NCBI RefSeq assembly: GCF_021513195.1 | Contig: NZ_CP090974.1 | Span: 2,120,001 to 2,184,000 of the forward strand | DNA length: 64,000 bases | Direction of reading: 5' to 3' | DNA from: Shewanella sp. OMA3-2 | GTDB taxonomy: Bacteria > Pseudomonadota > Gammaproteobacteria > Enterobacterales > Shewanellaceae | Shown here: in pieces, positions 18,435 to 27,115 of the stretch | Layout: each line of letters begins with the position of its first letter | Position numbering within the stretch: the stretch's first letter is position 1 | Position numbers and translations under genes: made by a program | The notes under the pieces: generated by a model | The model's database searches: none | What the model was told of the DNA's origin: nothing | The model's input: the letters and a program-made list of their open reading frames with translations, nothing else

Positions 18435-18773
18435 ATGACTGCACTATCTGAAATGAAATGTGAAGCGTGCCAAGCTGATGCCCCAAAAGTAACTGATGCC
18501 GAGTTAGGTGAGTTAGTGCGAATGATCCCTGATTGGGGAGTTGAAGTGCGCGATGGCGTAATGCAACTAGAGCGCGTCTATAAATTTAAAAATTTCAAAT
18601 TAGCCATGGCATTTAGTAACAAGTTGGCTGATTTGGCGGAAGAAGAATTTCATCACCCAGGTATTTTTACCGAATGGGGTAAGGTTACTGTGACCTGGTG
18701 GTCACATTCAATTAAGGGCTTGCACAAAAATGACTTTATCATGGCTGCCAAGACCGACCAGTTGTTAGACTAA
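18435..18773 (+). CDS. phhB: Pterin-4a-carbinolamine dehydratase PhhB
   Basis: A 112-residue enzyme that dehydrates the 4a-hydroxy-pterin produced by PhhA, regenerating the cofactor with dihydropteridine reductase. The diagnostic [20 protein letters not shown] segment carries the conserved histidines (EEFHHPG) and the late His in THSIKGLH-like context. Length matches the PCD/DCoH family. It is 70 bases downstream of phhA with AGGAG before the ATG. A large hairpin follows it, so phhAB is probably a two-gene unit. Confidence 0.95.
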   Translation: MTALSEMKCEACQADAPKVTDAELGELVRMIPDWGVEVRDGVMQLERVYKFKNFKLAMAFSNKLADLAEEEFHHPGIFTEWGKVTVTWWSHSIKGLHKNDFIMAAKTDQLLD

Positions 18774-18784
18774 TAACAACACTC

Positions 18785-18829
18785 AATAATTCAGCATGTT
18801 ACGTAAACGTAAGGTGCTGAATTATTTCT
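18785..18829 (+). terminator. Compound hairpin after phhB
   Basis: Outer 12-bp stem (AATAATTCAGCA/TGCTGAATTATT) enclosing an inner TTACG-TAAA-CGTAA stem-loop. The T-run is short, so it is a probable terminator, or possibly a structured leader of the regulator gene. Confidence 0.65.
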
Positions 18830-18933
18830 CTGTTACAATTCTGCTGTAAACTTCACTTGCCACCTCTATCATAACACTCTACCGTATGCGCAGTTTCCAA
18901 AGAAAACACTAATAATTAGGGAATCACAGCATT

Positions 18934-20472
18934 ATGCGTTTGGAAGTGAGTTGTAACGATCGCGTCGGTCTCGCGAAAGACATCCTCGTCGTACTTGAAA
19001 AATATGGCATTAATTTAATTGCCATTGATGCTAGCAACAAAGGCTTTTTGTACCTGCAGTTTGCCGAAATTAGTTTTGAAATGTTGCGCGAGCTAATGCC
19101 ACTCATTCGTAAGGTAGAGAGTGTGCATGATGTGCGAACCGTCTCTTTCATGCCTTCAGAGCAAGAACATTACGCCTTAAAAACCTTATTAAAAACCTTA
19201 CCTGATTCAGTATTCTCCCTTGATGCCAAGGGGCGCATTCGTATTGTTAACGAGTCTGCCTTATTAACCTTAAATATGGCCGAGCATGAAGTCGTGGCTG
19301 AGTCATTAAATCATTGGGTGCAGGGCTTTAACTTTGTGCGTTGGTTAAGCGAGCCTCAAGTACCTGCCGTTGCCTCACGTGTCACCATTAATGCCAGTGA
19401 ATATTTAGCCGAAATGCTGCCCATTTATTTACCTGACGATAATGACAAAACTATTCTTGCCGGTGCTGTAGTGTCACTTAAGTCGCCAGCTCGGGTAGGT
19501 AAGCAGTTTAATGCACTACAAAATCAAACGACAGGTTTTGATAATGTGCTTGCCGTAAGTGACAAAATGAAAGACGTGCTTAAACAAGCTAAGCGGATGG
19601 CGCAATTAGATGCACCGTTACTGATAACGGGTGAAACCGGTACTGGTAAAGAGTTAATGGCCCGAGCCAGTCACGACGCCAGTATGCGCCGCGAGCATCC
19701 ATTTATTGCCATTAACTGTGCAGCATTACCCGATAGTGTTGCCGAAGAAGAGTTATTTGGTTTTGTTCACAATGGGCATATTGTGAAACGCGGTTTTTTT
19801 GCCGAAGCAAAAGGCGGCACGATCTTTTTAGATGAAATTGCCGAAATGTCTAAAGCGGCTCAGGTTAAGTTACTGCGTTTATTACAAGATGGTGCGTTTA
19901 GACGCATGGGGGGTGACGAAGAAGTACGTGCGGATGTGCGAATTATTTGTTCTACCCAAAAAAATCTTGCCGAGCTATGCCAGTCTGGCGAGTTTAGAGA
20001 AGATTTGTACTATCGTATTCATGTGCTGAGTTATCATATGCCGTCTTTACGTGAGCGTAAGGTTGATGTCATTCCGTTAACTGAAATGTTTTTAGAGCAT
20101 TACAGTCAGCAATTATCTAGCCCACTGCGTCGTATTTCGGCCTCTTGTCGAGATTACTTATTTACCTATGCCTGGCCTGGTAATGTGCGTCAGTTGAAAA
20201 ATGCTATTTTCCGTGCAGTGTCTATGTGGGATGGGTCGGCTGAATTAACCGTAGAGCAGCTTAAATTACCTTCATATGCAGAAGGTTTTGGCTACTTTGA
20301 TGAAGAGTTTGAAGGCACATTAGATGAAGCAATGAAAGAATACGAGGCGAATTTATTACGTCGTTTGTATCCCGCTTATCCAAGTACAAGGCAATTAGCC
20401 AAAAAGCTGGGTGTATCACATACTGCTATTGCGAATAAATTACGTGATTACAGCATTTCAAAGAAACGTTAA
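18934..20472 (+). CDS. tyrR: TyrR/PhhR-type transcriptional regulator
   Basis: A 512-residue regulator. An ACT domain occupies roughly residues 1-70 and a PAS domain 80-135. The AAA+ domain (about 205-430) has Walker A GETGTGKE near 233-240 and Walker B GGTIFLDE near 294-301. A C-terminal TyrR-type helix-turn-helix (STRQLAKKLGVSHTAIANKL) ends the protein. Where sigma54 activators carry GAFTGA it reads ELFGFVHNGHI, so it should work with sigma70 RNA polymerase, as TyrR does. It lies between phhAB and fahA-maiA, and TyrR-like boxes lie before both groups. It probably senses phenylalanine or tyrosine. PhhR is an equally valid name. Confidence 0.93.
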   Translation: MRLEVSCNDRVGLAKDILVVLEKYGINLIAIDASNKGFLYLQFAEISFEMLRELMPLIRKVESVHDVRTVSFMPSEQEHYALKTLLKTLPDSVFSLDAKGRIRIVNESALLTLNMAEHEVVAESLNHWVQGFNFVRWLSEPQVPAVASRVTINASEYLAEMLPIYLPDDNDKTILAGAVVSLKSPARVGKQFNALQNQTTGFDNVLAVSDKMKDVLKQAKRMAQLDAPLLITGETGTGKELMARASHDASMRREHPFIAINCAALPDSVAEEELFGFVHNGHIVKRGFFAEAKGGTIFLDEIAEMSKAAQVKLLRLLQDGAFRRMGGDEEVRADVRIICSTQKNLAELCQSGEFREDLYYRIHVLSYHMPSLRERKVDVIPLTEMFLEHYSQQLSSPLRRISASCRDYLFTYAWPGNVRQLKNAIFRAVSMWDGSAELTVEQLKLPSYAEGFGYFDEEFEGTLDEAMKEYEANLLRRLYPAYPSTRQLAKKLGVSHTAIANKLRDYSISKKR

Positions 20473-20540
20473 TTCGGCTGTGAAATAGTACTGTAACGTT
20501 TTGATGCCACAGTTTTGTTGGCTATTTAGTCAATGCATGG

Positions 20541-20562
20541 CCTGAAAATCACCATTTTCAGG
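20541..20562 (+). terminator. Hairpin terminator after tyrR
   Basis: Perfect 9-bp stem (CCTGAAAAT/ATTTTCAGG) with a 4-base loop. The T-rich tail is modest. Confidence 0.6.
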
Positions 20563-20575
20563 TCATGTTTATAAA

Positions 20576-20593
20576 TGTATACAAATATTTACA
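20576..20593. promoter_or_regulatory. TyrR/PhhR-like box upstream of fahA
   Basis: TGTATA-N6-TTTACA matches the TyrR consensus TGTAAA-N6-TTTACA at 11 of 12 defined positions. It lies about 152 bases upstream of the fahA start. Confidence 0.7.
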
Positions 20594-20744
20594 AAATCAG
20601 GGTAGATACCCGGATATGTGATTCAGCTCACAAGCTGTTTATTGCACTGTTTATCGGTTATTTCTATCATCAATCAAGCTGCAATTGTCTGATTGGCTCG
20701 CATTCTTTTACGGCCGACAGACTTTTCCAATATTAGGAGCAATA

Positions 20745-21731
20745 ATGAAACTTGCAAGTTATAACAACGGTCGTCGTGATGGCCAACTTATGTTAGTAAG
20801 CAAAGATTTAACTAAAGCTGTTGCTGTACCTGCAATTGCTCACACTATGCAGCAACTGCTTGATGCGTGGGACTTATTAAACCCACAGTTACAAGAATTA
20901 TATGAAGCGCTTAATGCTGGTCAAATGGATAATGCGATTGCATTTGACGAAAGCAAATGTTTATCACCATTACCACGCGCTTATCAGTGGGCTGATGGCA
21001 GTGCTTACGTCAATCACGTTGAGTTAGTGCGTAAAGCGCGCGGTGCTGAAATGCCAGAAACCTTCTGGACTGATCCATTAGTTTACCAGGGTGGTTCAGA
21101 CAGCTTTATCGGCCCTAAAGCCGACATCGAAATGGCCAGTGAAGAATATGGTATCGATTTTGAATCTGAAATCGCTATCATTACTGACGATGTGGCTATG
21201 GGTGTTAGCAGCGAAAATGCCGCTAAGCATATTAAATTACTGATGCTAGTTAATGACGTATCTTTACGTAACCTTATTCCAGGTGAATTAGCTAAAGGAT
21301 TTGGCTTCTTTCAATCTAAGCCTTCAAGTGCCTTTTCTCCAGTTGCAATTACGCCAGACGAGTTAGGTGACAAGTGGCAAGACAGCAAAGTGCATTTGCC
21401 GTTAGTGACCCACTTAAACAGTGAATTATTTGGTCGTCCAAATGCGGGCGTCGACATGACATTTGATTTTAGTCAGTTAGTGTCTCATGTGGCTAAAACT
21501 CGTCCTTTGGGCGCCGGTGCTATTATTGGTTCGGGTACCATTTCTAATTACGATCGCAGTGCAGGCTCAAGCTGTTTAGCTGAAAAACGTATGCTTGAGA
21601 TTATTGCCGATGGTAAAGCAAGCACGCCATTTATGCGTTTTGGTGACACGGTTCGAATTGAAATGTTTGATGACAGCAACGTCAGTATTTTTGGTTCTAT
21701 TGACCAAAAAGTTGTAGAGTACAAAGGTTAA
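20745..21731 (+). CDS. fahA: Fumarylacetoacetate hydrolase family protein
   Basis: A 328-residue FAH-fold hydrolase, the last step of tyrosine/homogentisate breakdown (fumarylacetoacetate to fumarate and acetoacetate). Metal-binding acids lie in DFESEIAIITDDV, and SLRNLIPGELAKGFGFFQSK and GSGTISNYDR are family motifs. I chose the ATG at 20745, preceded by TAGGAG; an upstream in-frame start at 20685 lacks a site. The protein is shorter than the roughly 420-residue eukaryotic enzyme, as is usual for bacterial paralogues. It is followed by maiA, which supports this role. The hpd and hmgA genes of the same pathway are not in the window. Confidence 0.9.
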   Translation: MKLASYNNGRRDGQLMLVSKDLTKAVAVPAIAHTMQQLLDAWDLLNPQLQELYEALNAGQMDNAIAFDESKCLSPLPRAYQWADGSAYVNHVELVRKARGAEMPETFWTDPLVYQGGSDSFIGPKADIEMASEEYGIDFESEIAIITDDVAMGVSSENAAKHIKLLMLVNDVSLRNLIPGELAKGFGFFQSKPSSAFSPVAITPDELGDKWQDSKVHLPLVTHLNSELFGRPNAGVDMTFDFSQLVSHVAKTRPLGAGAIIGSGTISNYDRSAGSSCLAEKRMLEIIADGKASTPFMRFGDTVRIEMFDDSNVSIFGSIDQKVVEYKG

Positions 21732-21757
21732 TTCGTTATCCATTAAGATAATATTTA

Positions 21758-21787
21758 GGCAATAACAGACATGTTATTGCCTTTTTT
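21758..21787 (+). terminator. Rho-independent terminator between fahA and maiA
   Basis: Perfect 9-bp stem (GGCAATAAC/GTTATTGCC), 6-base loop and a run of six Ts, ending 14 bases before the maiA start. Confidence 0.85.
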
Positions 21788-21801
21788 ATAGGGAAAATAA
21801 C

Positions 21802-22452
21802 ATGAAATTGTATGGATATTGGCGTTCAAGTGCCGCATACCGAGTTCGCATCGCACTTAATCTGAAGCAATTAAGTGCTGAGCATATTTCGGTGCATTTA
21901 GTTAATAATGGTGGCGAGCAACATTCTGAGGCATTCCATCAGCTAAACCCTCAGCACTTAGTGCCTGCGTTAGTTGACAGTAATGAACAAGGCGAATTTA
22001 GCTTAACCCAGTCTTTGGCGATTATTGAATATCTTGAAGAAAAATACCCTCAAATTAGTTTATTACCGGCTAACCTAGAAGATAAAGCTGTGGTGCGCGC
22101 CATGTCGCAAGCCATTGCCTGTGAAATTCATCCACTAGATAACCTACGGGTATTACAATACCTAGTCAAAGAAATGGGCGTTGATGAAACTCAAAAAATG
22201 ACCTGGTATCATCATTGGGTTCATGTCGGGTTTAGTGCGTTAGAAGTGCAACTGGAACGTTTTTCTGGTCAGTTTTGTTTTGGTGACAAGGTCACGTTGG
22301 CCGATATTTGCCTCGTGCCACAGGTTTATAATGCCGAGCGCTTTAAAGTGCCTATGGATGCTTATCCAAATATTGTTCGTGTATGGCAAAACTGTAATCA
22401 ACTTGATGCTTTTATTCAAGCTGCGCCAGAACAGCAAGCTGACGCGAGTTAA
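21802..22452 (+). CDS. maiA: Maleylacetoacetate isomerase
   Basis: A zeta-class glutathione transferase of 216 residues that isomerises maleylacetoacetate to fumarylacetoacetate. The N-terminal LYGYWRSSAAYRVRIALNLK contains the SSxxxRVRIAL active-site motif of the class. NPQHLVPALVD and SLAIIEYLEEKYP complete the thioredoxin-like domain, and the C-terminal helical domain has VTLADICLVPQ. AGGG precedes the ATG. It pairs with fahA, but a strong terminator lies between them. Confidence 0.94.
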   Translation: MKLYGYWRSSAAYRVRIALNLKQLSAEHISVHLVNNGGEQHSEAFHQLNPQHLVPALVDSNEQGEFSLTQSLAIIEYLEEKYPQISLLPANLEDKAVVRAMSQAIACEIHPLDNLRVLQYLVKEMGVDETQKMTWYHHWVHVGFSALEVQLERFSGQFCFGDKVTLADICLVPQVYNAERFKVPMDAYPNIVRVWQNCNQLDAFIQAAPEQQADAS

Positions 22453-22462
22453 GGTCTTGCCT

Positions 22463-23164
22463 GTGCTAAAAGACAGTAATGCAAAACCTGCTACCGATAA
22501 ACTCAGCACGGAACACTTTGATCCGATAGCTGAGTGCTGTTATTTAGCTCAATTGGCTCAATTAAATGAGTGGTTTGAGCAAGATACCGTGCGGATGCAG
22601 GCATTAACGGTTTGCGCAGCAGTGTTTGCAAAGCTCAATATTACTGACTGGGCTATCGCTGCGGGTTTTGTACGTGATTTTGTTTGGGATAATCTACACG
22701 GTTTTCCAAGCCGTGAGTTAAGCGCGTTAAATGATATTGATGTCATTTACTATTGTGAAAAAAATATCACTCAAACCCAAGAAAAGCATATCGAACAATT
22801 ACTGTTCAGTGTCATGCCGCTCAAGTGGTCGGTAAAAAACCAAGCCAGAATGCATATTCGAAATCTAGATCCTCAGTATCACTCCTGTCTCGATGCTATG
22901 GGGTATTGGCCAGAAAAACAAACAGCCATCGCGGTTAAATTGAATGTGCTTAAAGTGCAGCCACAACAACCAGCCAGTTCAAATTCTAGCTCTGACATTG
23001 GCGCATTAGTGTTTACTCATGCCTTTGAACTTGCCTGTTTATTTAATTTTAGTCTGACGCATAACCCAAAGCGTTCATTGACTCTATTTCAACAGCGAGT
23101 CATCCAAAAACAATGGCTTGCACGCTATCCCAAATTAATATTACAACCATCTGCTAAAAAATAG
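22463..23164 (+). CDS. Nucleotidyltransferase-like protein (DUF925 type)
   Basis: A protein of about 233 residues. The central region has WAIAAGFVRDFVWDNLHG followed by LNDIDVIYY, the layout of the minimal nucleotidyltransferase fold with its Asp-x-Asp (here NDIDV). I recognise it as resembling PF06042/DUF925 proteins. The most likely start is GTG at 22463, eight bases after AAGG. The open frame extends back into maiA (to 22280), but that part is a shadow. It probably follows maiA on the same transcript. Substrate and role are unknown. Confidence 0.75.
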   Translation: MLKDSNAKPATDKLSTEHFDPIAECCYLAQLAQLNEWFEQDTVRMQALTVCAAVFAKLNITDWAIAAGFVRDFVWDNLHGFPSRELSALNDIDVIYYCEKNITQTQEKHIEQLLFSVMPLKWSVKNQARMHIRNLDPQYHSCLDAMGYWPEKQTAIAVKLNVLKVQPQQPASSNSSSDIGALVFTHAFELACLFNFSLTHNPKRSLTLFQQRVIQKQWLARYPKLILQPSAKK

Positions 23165-23342
23165 ATCATAGATCACTCAACCCTCAGTCCATTGCATAGC
23201 CAATCGCACAACCAATATTCACCAAAAGCTCATTGATTAACTAATATCAGGTAACCACAGACAATCTTTAAACGCTGACAACTTGCCAAACTTCAATCAA
23301 TCCGCTATTTTACTGTTAATATATACAGTGTTTGGGCGTTAA

Positions 23343-25300
23343 ATGATTTTATACATTGCAGAAAAACCCAGTCTAGGCAGAGCCATTGCTGATGTATTGC
23401 CTAAACCGCATAAAAAAGGTGATGGCTTTATTACCGCAGCTAACGGCGATTGTGTGTCCTGGTGTATTGGCCATTTACTTGAACAAGCTGAACCAGATGC
23501 ATACGATGCCGCGTTTAAATCATGGAAGCTCGAACATTTACCCATTATTCCGCAAACGTGGCAATTAAAACCCAAACCTAAAACCCGTAGCCAATTAACC
23601 GTATTACGTAAATTAGTTAAGCAAGCCTCAGCAATTATTAATGCAGGCGATCCCGATCGTGAAGGGCAATTGTTAGTCGATGAGGTGATTTCCTATTTGG
23701 GCGTAAAAGGCGACAAGCTGAGTAATATACAACGTCTATTAATCAGTGATTTAAACCCGCAAGCGGTTAAAAGGGCACTAGGACAGCTGCGCAGCAACCG
23801 TGACTTTATTCCTTTATCAACCTCAGCATTAGCTCGCAGCCGTGCAGATTGGTTATATGGCATGAACATGACACGCGCTTATACCATTCAAGGTAAAAAG
23901 GTTGGTTACCAAGGTGTGTTATCAGTGGGCAGGGTTCAAACCCCTTACTTGGATTAGTGGTTCGCCGTGATGATGAAATCGCCGATTTTAAGCCCAAGTC
24001 TTTTTATGAAGTATTAGCCCATTTAGTCACAGATCAACAGCAAAATTTTACTGCCAAATGGCAACCTAGTGAGGCTTGCCAGCCTTATATGGATGAAGAT
24101 GGTCGGGTATTAGCCAAAGGTTTAGCCGAAAATGTGGTTCACCGTATTAATGGTCAACCTGCTGAAGTCACCAAGCTTGAAGCCAAAGATAAACGACAAA
24201 ACCCACCATTGCCTTATAGCCTATCAGCACTGCAAATCGATGCGGCGAAGCGTTTTGGGCTATCGGCAAAAGAGGTGCTTGATACCTGCCAGAGTTTGTA
24301 CGAACGGCATAAATTGATTACCTACCCCCGTTCAGACAGCCGTTATTTACCCAAAGATCAACATGGCTTAGCCCCTAAAGTATTGGACGCGGTACTCAAA
24401 GGTGCGGCCGGACTCGTTGAAGGGTGCGACGCGCCCAATGCCAAGCTTAAGTCTAAGGCGTGGGACGACAGTAAAGTCGATGCCCACCATGCCATAGTGC
24501 CAACCGAAAAAGTGGCTAACTTGTCATCGTTATCCAGTAATGAGGCCAAGTTATATCAGCATGTAGCACGCCAATATCTAGCTCAGTTTTACCCCGCTTA
24601 TATTTACGCTGAAACCGCAGTTGAAGTGACCATTGCTGGTGGCTTGTTTACTACCAAAGCCCGTCAAGATAAAACCCTAGGTTGGAAGCAACTGTTTAAA
24701 CGCACAACAACAAATCAGGCCAATAATCATTCAAACAGCAGTGAAGATGATAACGACGATGGGGGACCGTCGTTGCCACCATTAGTTAAAGGACAAATAC
24801 TGCAATGTGAGCGTGGCGAGTTATTAGAAAAAATGACTCAGGCACCAAAGCATTTTACCGACGCCACCTTATTAGGCGCGATGACGGGTATTAGCCGTTA
24901 TGTTACGGATAGTGAAATTAAAAAAATCCTTAAAGAAACTGACGGGTTAGGAACCGAAGCCACTCGGGCAGGGATTATTGAATTGTTATTTAAGCGCGGT
25001 TACTTAGTTAGACAAGGGAAATCAATTCTTGCTACGCCAGTCGGTACTGGTTTAATCCGCAGTTTACCTGAGTCTGCAACCACTCCCGACATGACCGCAT
25101 TATGGGAAAATAGCCTAGATGCCATCAGTCAAAAACGGCTTAAGTATGATGCGTTTATGCAGCCATTACTGAGCCAATTAGAAGGTTTAATCAGCCAGGC
25201 ATCTAGCCAGTTACCGTCAGCACTACAAGGCGTTGCTAGTACGGCACCTAAACGCAGTTTTAAGAAGTCGTATAAAAAGAAAGTTAAAGCGAAAAGCTAA
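23343..25300 (+). pseudogene. topB: DNA topoisomerase III, split by a single-base frameshift
   Basis: Type IA topoisomerase that decatenates DNA, read in two frames. The first part (23343-23957, 204 codons) has the Toprim domain, beginning [20 protein letters not shown] and including [16 protein letters not shown]. It ends abruptly after SVGRVQTP. The second part continues in the next frame from about 23945 to 25300 ([14 protein letters not shown]...). It includes the catalytic tyrosine in LITYPRSDSRYLP and a basic C-terminus (KKSYKKKVKAKS). The join needs one extra base near 23941-23946, in a CCCCTT run. Apart from this the whole family is present, about 650 residues. Either the gene is recently inactivated or the base was lost in sequencing. 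Confidence 0.9.
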
Positions 25301-25420
25301 TCCATTGATGTATCTTCATGACTGCTTTGGGAAAGTTCAATTTATCCATTCCCGAACCAACATGTTGCGCGGAACTGTAAGTGATGAAGCTTCTCTTTTT
25401 TTGATGATGCTCCAGAGTAA

Positions 25421-25570
25421 TATGACCAATTATTTAAAATATCAAAAAATGTTGCTGATTTAATTAGAGTTACGATACACAGCGTTCAAGCGTTAGAGAA
25501 TCAGAATAGACTTAATAAACTCAGTAAAATAGCACAAGACACTGCCCAGAAATTAACAGAACAAATATGA
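25421..25570 (+). pseudogene. Decayed reading frame of unknown identity
   Basis: Forty-nine sense codons ending in TGA read like real protein (YDQLFKISKNVADLIR, then a helical SVQALENQNRLNKLSK stretch). They lack a start and follow an in-frame stop at 25418. With one base removed from the T-run near 25400, the frame would extend upstream through SDEASLF and DDAPE. It looks like the 3' remnant of a small gene, but no family was recognised. The surrounding 25301-25713 gap contains nothing else convincing. Confidence 0.35.
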
Positions 25571-25713
25571 TTTGAAAGCAATTTAGGCATAACATATTGT
25601 AATATTTCGTTCATAGACTCACTGGTGAAATGACTGTTGGCCGTTCCGGTCCCAACGCAGTATTTTCCGACTGGCAAAGTATTATAAATTTTAATAAAGT
25701 GATGGAGTACATA

Positions 25714-26073
25714 TTGAAAATTAACCACATAATATTATCAACATTAGCCATTCTTTCTGGTTGTGATGCATCGGATCCCAACAATGATATCGATGTTTAT
25801 ATAAGTACCAGGGAGCTACAATGCCAGAACAATGGTTTACCTATTTCTCTGACTAAGAGCTATTTATTAGATGCCAATATAGAAGTGAAAAGTGAAAGTT
25901 GCGGTTCTTTAACTCAAGTGATTTACGCTACTGTTTGTGGTGAGGAGACAGGAAAGTTACATGTGTTCACTATTGATAAAGCCGATTCACAAGTTGTAGA
26001 GAATATAGGATTCACTCTACCGAGTAGCTCAGTTTCTGAAGATGATTATAAAAAAGTAGAGTGTGGTGTATAA
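25714..26073 (+). CDS. Small orphan lipoprotein, unknown function
   Basis: A 119-residue putative lipoprotein. The proposed TTG start at 25714 has GGAG six bases upstream and gives a clean signal (KINHIILSTLAILSGC, lipid-bearing Cys17). The mature part holds several cysteines (ELQCQNNG, ESCGSL, TVCGEE, KVECGV), perhaps disulfide-bonded in the periplasm. An in-frame ATG at 25702 and a frame running back to 25630 also exist, but they bury the signal. I do not recognise a family. The gene stands alone in a disturbed segment and is followed 24 bases later by an attC-like inverted repeat. Confidence 0.6.
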   Translation: MKINHIILSTLAILSGCDASDPNNDIDVYISTRELQCQNNGLPISLTKSYLLDANIEVKSESCGSLTQVIYATVCGEETGKLHVFTIDKADSQVVENIGFTLPSSSVSEDDYKKVECGV

Positions 26074-26097
26074 CTGTTTAATGGGGTAGCCGCAGAT

Positions 26098-26181
26098 ATC
26101 TAACCTTTTGCCTCTACACCATCCTACCTGCGGTGATTAAACGATTGATTTACAACAATACATGCAACAGTCTCGTTAGAT
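26098..26181. repeat. attC-like inverted repeat (possible integron cassette site)
   Basis: ATCTAAC at the left end and GTTAGAT at the right end are exact complements. They fit the RYYYAAC and GTTRRRY consensus of attC sites. The 84-base span lies in the normal attC range. The inner boxes pair poorly (TTTTGC against GCAACA), so the assignment is tentative. It sits between two orphan genes, 24 bases after one stop and 21 before the next start. Confidence 0.25.
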
Positions 26182-26202
26182 GTTTAGATGTTTAGAGGTT
26201 TT

Positions 26203-26646
26203 ATGAAATCATTTTCAATTTTGCTTATAAAAATACTTGCTTTATATTTGGCTTTAACAACATTGTACTCATTTCTACCTGTTGTTTTTTCTGGAAATGT
26301 AAATAGTTTATTCCCACCTAAGCTGTTGGCTGTTGTATCTGCAACGGTTCTTTTGCCAATCATTAGTGGCATAGCTCTCTGGAAGTATGCAGAGTGTATT
26401 GCTGATAAAATTTATACAAATGAACCTGAACTGAATAAATGTACGGATGTTGAAATTGTAAGTGCGGGTTTATTTTTAATTGGTATTTCATTACTTATTA
26501 AGCATATAGGTATTTTTTTAAATCATTATTTATCAATGGGTCAAATCAATTATGGCTCAATATTTGTTATACTGATAAGCATCTTACTGGTTTTCAGAAG
26601 TAGTATATTTAAAAATATTTATTCAAAATATAGCAACAACAGATAA
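26203..26646 (+). CDS. Small integral membrane protein, unknown function
   Basis: A protein of about 147 residues with four hydrophobic segments, near residues 4-27, 37-58, 83-104 and 115-133 from the chosen ATG at 26203. AGAGG lies just upstream; an ATG at 26188 is also in frame. The protein ends in a basic, asparagine-rich tail (KNIYSKYSNNR). No family was recognised. It is AT-rich like the lipoprotein gene before it, and both sit beside an IS remnant in what looks like an accessory insertion. Confidence 0.6.
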   Translation: MKSFSILLIKILALYLALTTLYSFLPVVFSGNVNSLFPPKLLAVVSATVLLPIISGIALWKYAECIADKIYTNEPELNKCTDVEIVSAGLFLIGISLLIKHIGIFLNHYLSMGQINYGSIFVILISILLVFRSSIFKNIYSKYSNNR

Positions 26647-26674
26647 CAAGAGACTATGGCGTGAAGAGTTAATA

Positions 26675-26992
26675 TTAAGCTTTTAGCGCTGCCCATAAAA
26701 CACCATCTCTTAACATCGAATTTAATCTCACAGCCATATTTCATACAGGCAATAATTGCTGATAAGTCTGTTTAAAAATGGGGCAAGATTGAATTGCTGA
26801 CATAATAGCCACTTTAGTTAAAACAGAAATACAACCGTAGTTACTTGATGCGGTAATCAGAGCTTTGTTTAGATAACTTATCTTCAGAGAAGCGTTAACC
26901 CAAACGGGTTGCCTTTTTATGGGGAAATTAAAACTTAATCTGATTGGTTGAATATCGGTCATTAAACGCATGAAATTGTGTAGAACTGGCAC
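26675..26992 (-). mobile_element. Remnant of an IS110-family transposase (C-terminal end)
   Basis: The minus-strand frame 26992-26741 ends with LTKVAIMSAIQSCPIFKQTYQQLL, which resembles the IS116/IS110/IS902 C-terminal domain (ALYMAALSAIRxxPxxKxFYxRL). After a break, 26737-26675 reads MAVRLNSMLRDGVLWAALKA. This resembles the usual family end (...LNAMLRDGxxW). The upstream part of the frame is not recognisable, and no terminal repeats were found, so this is a decayed fragment. The family call is from memory of conserved motifs. Confidence 0.55.
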
Positions 26993-27115
26993 CTCTTATC
27001 TATTGATACTTAAGTCATGCTGAATTAGACATTGACTATGATGTAAGCATCAATGAATAGGCATTAGAGCAATCCTATAATGGCTATAGTATTTTACACT
27101 CGCGACTTTTTCTAC

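Noticed and set aside
25233..25463. 76-codon frame overlapping the end of topB
   Set aside because: Its first part is the topB 3' end in another frame, and the remainder overlaps the better-looking decayed frame.
26647..26674. Second attC site after the membrane-protein gene
   Set aside because: No pair of RYYYAAC and GTTRRRY sequences at suitable spacing was found there, which weakens the cassette idea.
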